Assembly (NCBI GenBank): GCA_946221025.1
Contig: CAMIMS010000016.1
Coordinates: 1 to 38,445 of the forward strand
DNA length: 38,445 bases
Direction of reading: 5' to 3'
DNA from: an uncultured Pseudoclavibacter sp.
Lineage (GTDB): Bacteria > Actinomycetota > Actinomycetes > Actinomycetales > Microbacteriaceae
Position numbers and translations under genes: made by a program. This document shows positions 36,859 to 38,445 of this stretch, one piece after another. The notes beneath the pieces were generated by a model. That model was not told the origin of the DNA and ran no database searches. It was given only the letters and a program-made list of their open reading frames with translations. Within the stretch, counting starts at the first letter, position 1. Each line of letters opens with the position of its first letter.

Positions 36859-38445
36859 TGACGACGTCCGGCGCACAGCGTCTCGACGACATCGCGCGTG
36901 CGGATCGGGAGCGATCACGCCCGCAGGATTGGCGGCTCGCGCCGGCGGCGCTCACCGTCTGGTGCATCTGCGGCGTCGCGTTGGGCAACCCGGGAGCGCA
37001 AGCCTGGTTCGCCGCCGGTTGCGTCATCGGCGCGCTCACGTGCGGCTTCTTGCAGTGGTGGCACGAACGCTCTCGCGCACCGCGGTCAGACGAGCGCCAC
37101 AGGAGTCGTGACCGGCTGGCATCTCTTCTTGCGGGACTCATCGCGCTCACCTGCGCGATCGGCTCGGTCGGCGCGCTCGCCGCGAACTGGTACCTCGAAA
37201 CTCGCGTGCCCTCGGCGGTCGAAGATGCCATCGGACGCGGCGGGGTGCACGTGGAGATGACCGTGACGGCACTGGTCGATCCGGACGTCACGGGCACGCG
37301 CCCCTCGGGGAGCGGACCGCCGGGTTTCGGGGCGCGGTTCCGCGCATCCGTCACCGCCATTACGAACAGTGATGGAACGCGCATGGCGGTTTCTGCGCCG
37401 CTACTCGTCTATGGGCAGATCGCGGCTGAGACACCACCCGACCCCGGAACGACGCTCATTGCCGAGGGCCGGTTCAAAGAGGCGGCACCCACCCTCCGCG
37501 TAGCAGCCGTGCTTCTGTTGAGCGATCCGGCGCGGGTCGCTGCCGGCCCCTCCGGGGTGCTCGGTGCGACCGCGACGATTCGCCAGAGCTTTCTCCAGGT
37601 CACCGAGCAACTCCCCGGCGACGGGGCGGCGCTTCTCGCCGGGCTCGCGGTGGGCGATGACCGCGGTGCATCGGATGAGCTCGTGGCGGCAATGAAGGTG
37701 ACTTCGCTCTCTCACCTGACCGCCGTCTCGGGATCGAACTGCGCCCTCATCGTCGGCCTCGTGCTACTGACCGGTCGCGCGCTATCGATGAGGCGCGCGG
37801 TGAGACTGAGCCTCGCCGGTCTCGTTCTCGCACTGTTCGTCGCGCTCGTGACACCGCAGGGGAGCGTGCTGCGCGCGAGCGTCATGGCGTTCTTCGTGCT
37901 GGGTGCAGAAGGCGTCGGGCGCGGAACCCGGGCCGGCCCGACCCTGTGCATCGCCGTCATCGGCCTCATCGTGAGCGACCCCGGGCTCGCGCTTGATCTT
38001 GGGTTTGCCCTCAGCGTCGCCGCGACCCTGGGCTTGCTCATCGGTGCAGGGCCGGTCGCGGACGCCCTCGCGTCGTTCATGCCGCGCTGGCTCGCACTCG
38101 CGCTCGCGGCGCCGACCGCGGCACAGCTTGCCTGCGGGCCGATTTTGGTCCTTATCGAAGGCGGCATACCCACCTACGGGGTGCTCGCGAATCTGCTGGC
38201 AGCCCCTGCGGCACCTATCGCGACGGTCATCGGGTTGTTGGCGTGCGTGTTTGCCCCGCTCACGCCGGGGCTCGCGCTCATGATTGCGGGCATCGCGTGG
38301 GCTCCTGCGGCATGGATCGCGGCACTTGCCACCGTCATTTCGACTTGGCCGTTCGCGACCGTGCCGTGGGAGGAGGGGCCGGGGGGAGCGGTCGCGCTCG
38401 CCATCCCCACGGTCGTAGTGGCGTGGCTCGTCATCGCCGCTACGA
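36858..38445 (+). CDS. comEC: ComEC/Rec2-family DNA uptake channel, 3' end outside the window
   Basis: Open without a stop from ATG 36858 to the window end (529 codons visible). ComEC forms the membrane channel for single-stranded DNA uptake. Visible are a soluble N-terminal stretch, two hydrophobic helices (LAPAALTVWCICGVALG and a second near residue 100), an OB-like domain (VEMTVTALVDPDVTG), then the Competence-domain signature LSHLTAVSGSNCALIVG and repeated TM helices (LDLGFALSVAATLGLLIGAG). The C-terminal metallo-beta-lactamase domain, if present, is beyond the end. Translationally coupled to comEA. Confidence 0.92.
   Translation, partial: MTTSGAQRLDDIARADRERSRPQDWRLAPAALTVWCICGVALGNPGAQAWFAAGCVIGALTCGFLQWWHERSRAPRSDERHRSRDRLASLLAGLIALTCAIGSVGALAANWYLETRVPSAVEDAIGRGGVHVEMTVTALVDPDVTGTRPSGSGPPGFGARFRASVTAITNSDGTRMAVSAPLLVYGQIAAETPPDPGTTLIAEGRFKEAAPTLRVAAVLLLSDPARVAAGPSGVLGATATIRQSFLQVTEQLPGDGAALLAGLAVGDDRGASDELVAAMKVTSLSHLTAVSGSNCALIVGLVLLTGRALSMRRAVRLSLAGLVLALFVALVTPQGSVLRASVMAFFVLGAEGVGRGTRAGPTLCIAVIGLIVSDPGLALDLGFALSVAATLGLLIGAGPVADALASFMPRWLALALAAPTAAQLACGPILVLIEGGIPTYGVLANLLAAPAAPIATVIGLLACVFAPLTPGLALMIAGIAWAPAAWIAALATVISTWPFATVPWEEGPGGAVALAIPTVVVAWLVIAAT

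Overview
The window looks like a chromosomal segment of a high-GC actinobacterium, most likely a member of the Microbacteriaceae. The signs are very high GC, frequent GTG starts, leaderless-type promoters, an Lsr2 nucleoid protein, a fused CydDC transporter, a GAAC-N4-GTTC LexA box, and DUF6504 next to DnaE2. No plasmid, phage, rRNA, tRNA, IS element or CRISPR array was seen.

Left part (1-10.9 kb). A DMT-type exporter whose 5' end is probably cut converges with a small lipoprotein gene. A catabolic-looking set follows: an aldehyde dehydrogenase, an isatin hydrolase-like cyclase-family enzyme and a ThDP-dependent decarboxylase/synthase. Next is a complete copper-efflux operon (copZ-copA-csoR) behind a palindromic CsoR-type operator, then a CDF metal exporter, a strong bidirectional terminator, lsr2 (reverse) and a beta-carbonic anhydrase.

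Middle part (10.9-28.3 kb). A protein with two tandem alpha/beta-hydrolase domains is followed by reverse-strand genes. One unit is DUF6504-dnaE2 behind a perfect LexA box (SOS mutagenesis). The other is dedA, an SRAP/HMCES-type abasic-site protein and an App1-like phosphatase. The forward cydA-cydB-cydDC set encodes cytochrome bd oxidase and its fused ABC exporter, followed by leuS.

Right part (28.3-38.4 kb). In many actinobacteria leuS is followed closely by comEA and comEC. Here about 7.7 kb of accessory DNA separates them. It starts with a leaderless two-gene operon of EspG-like (type VII secretion chaperone-like) proteins. Then comes a tandem array of four paralogues with an N-terminal WXG100-like domain fused to a conserved, Gly-rich, beta-type C-terminal domain; the third copy is a decayed pseudogene. 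Each copy has the same promoter layout: a TGGGG-n-CCCCA palindrome centred about 32 nt upstream of a TAGCNT-like -10 box, about 60 nt before the start codon. This palindrome is the strongest candidate for something undescribed here. The accessory block ends with a formaldehyde-dehydrogenase-like gene broken by a frameshift and an in-frame TGA. comEA and the first part of comEC (cut by the window end) follow.

All functional calls come from reading motifs and domain order; no database search was done.
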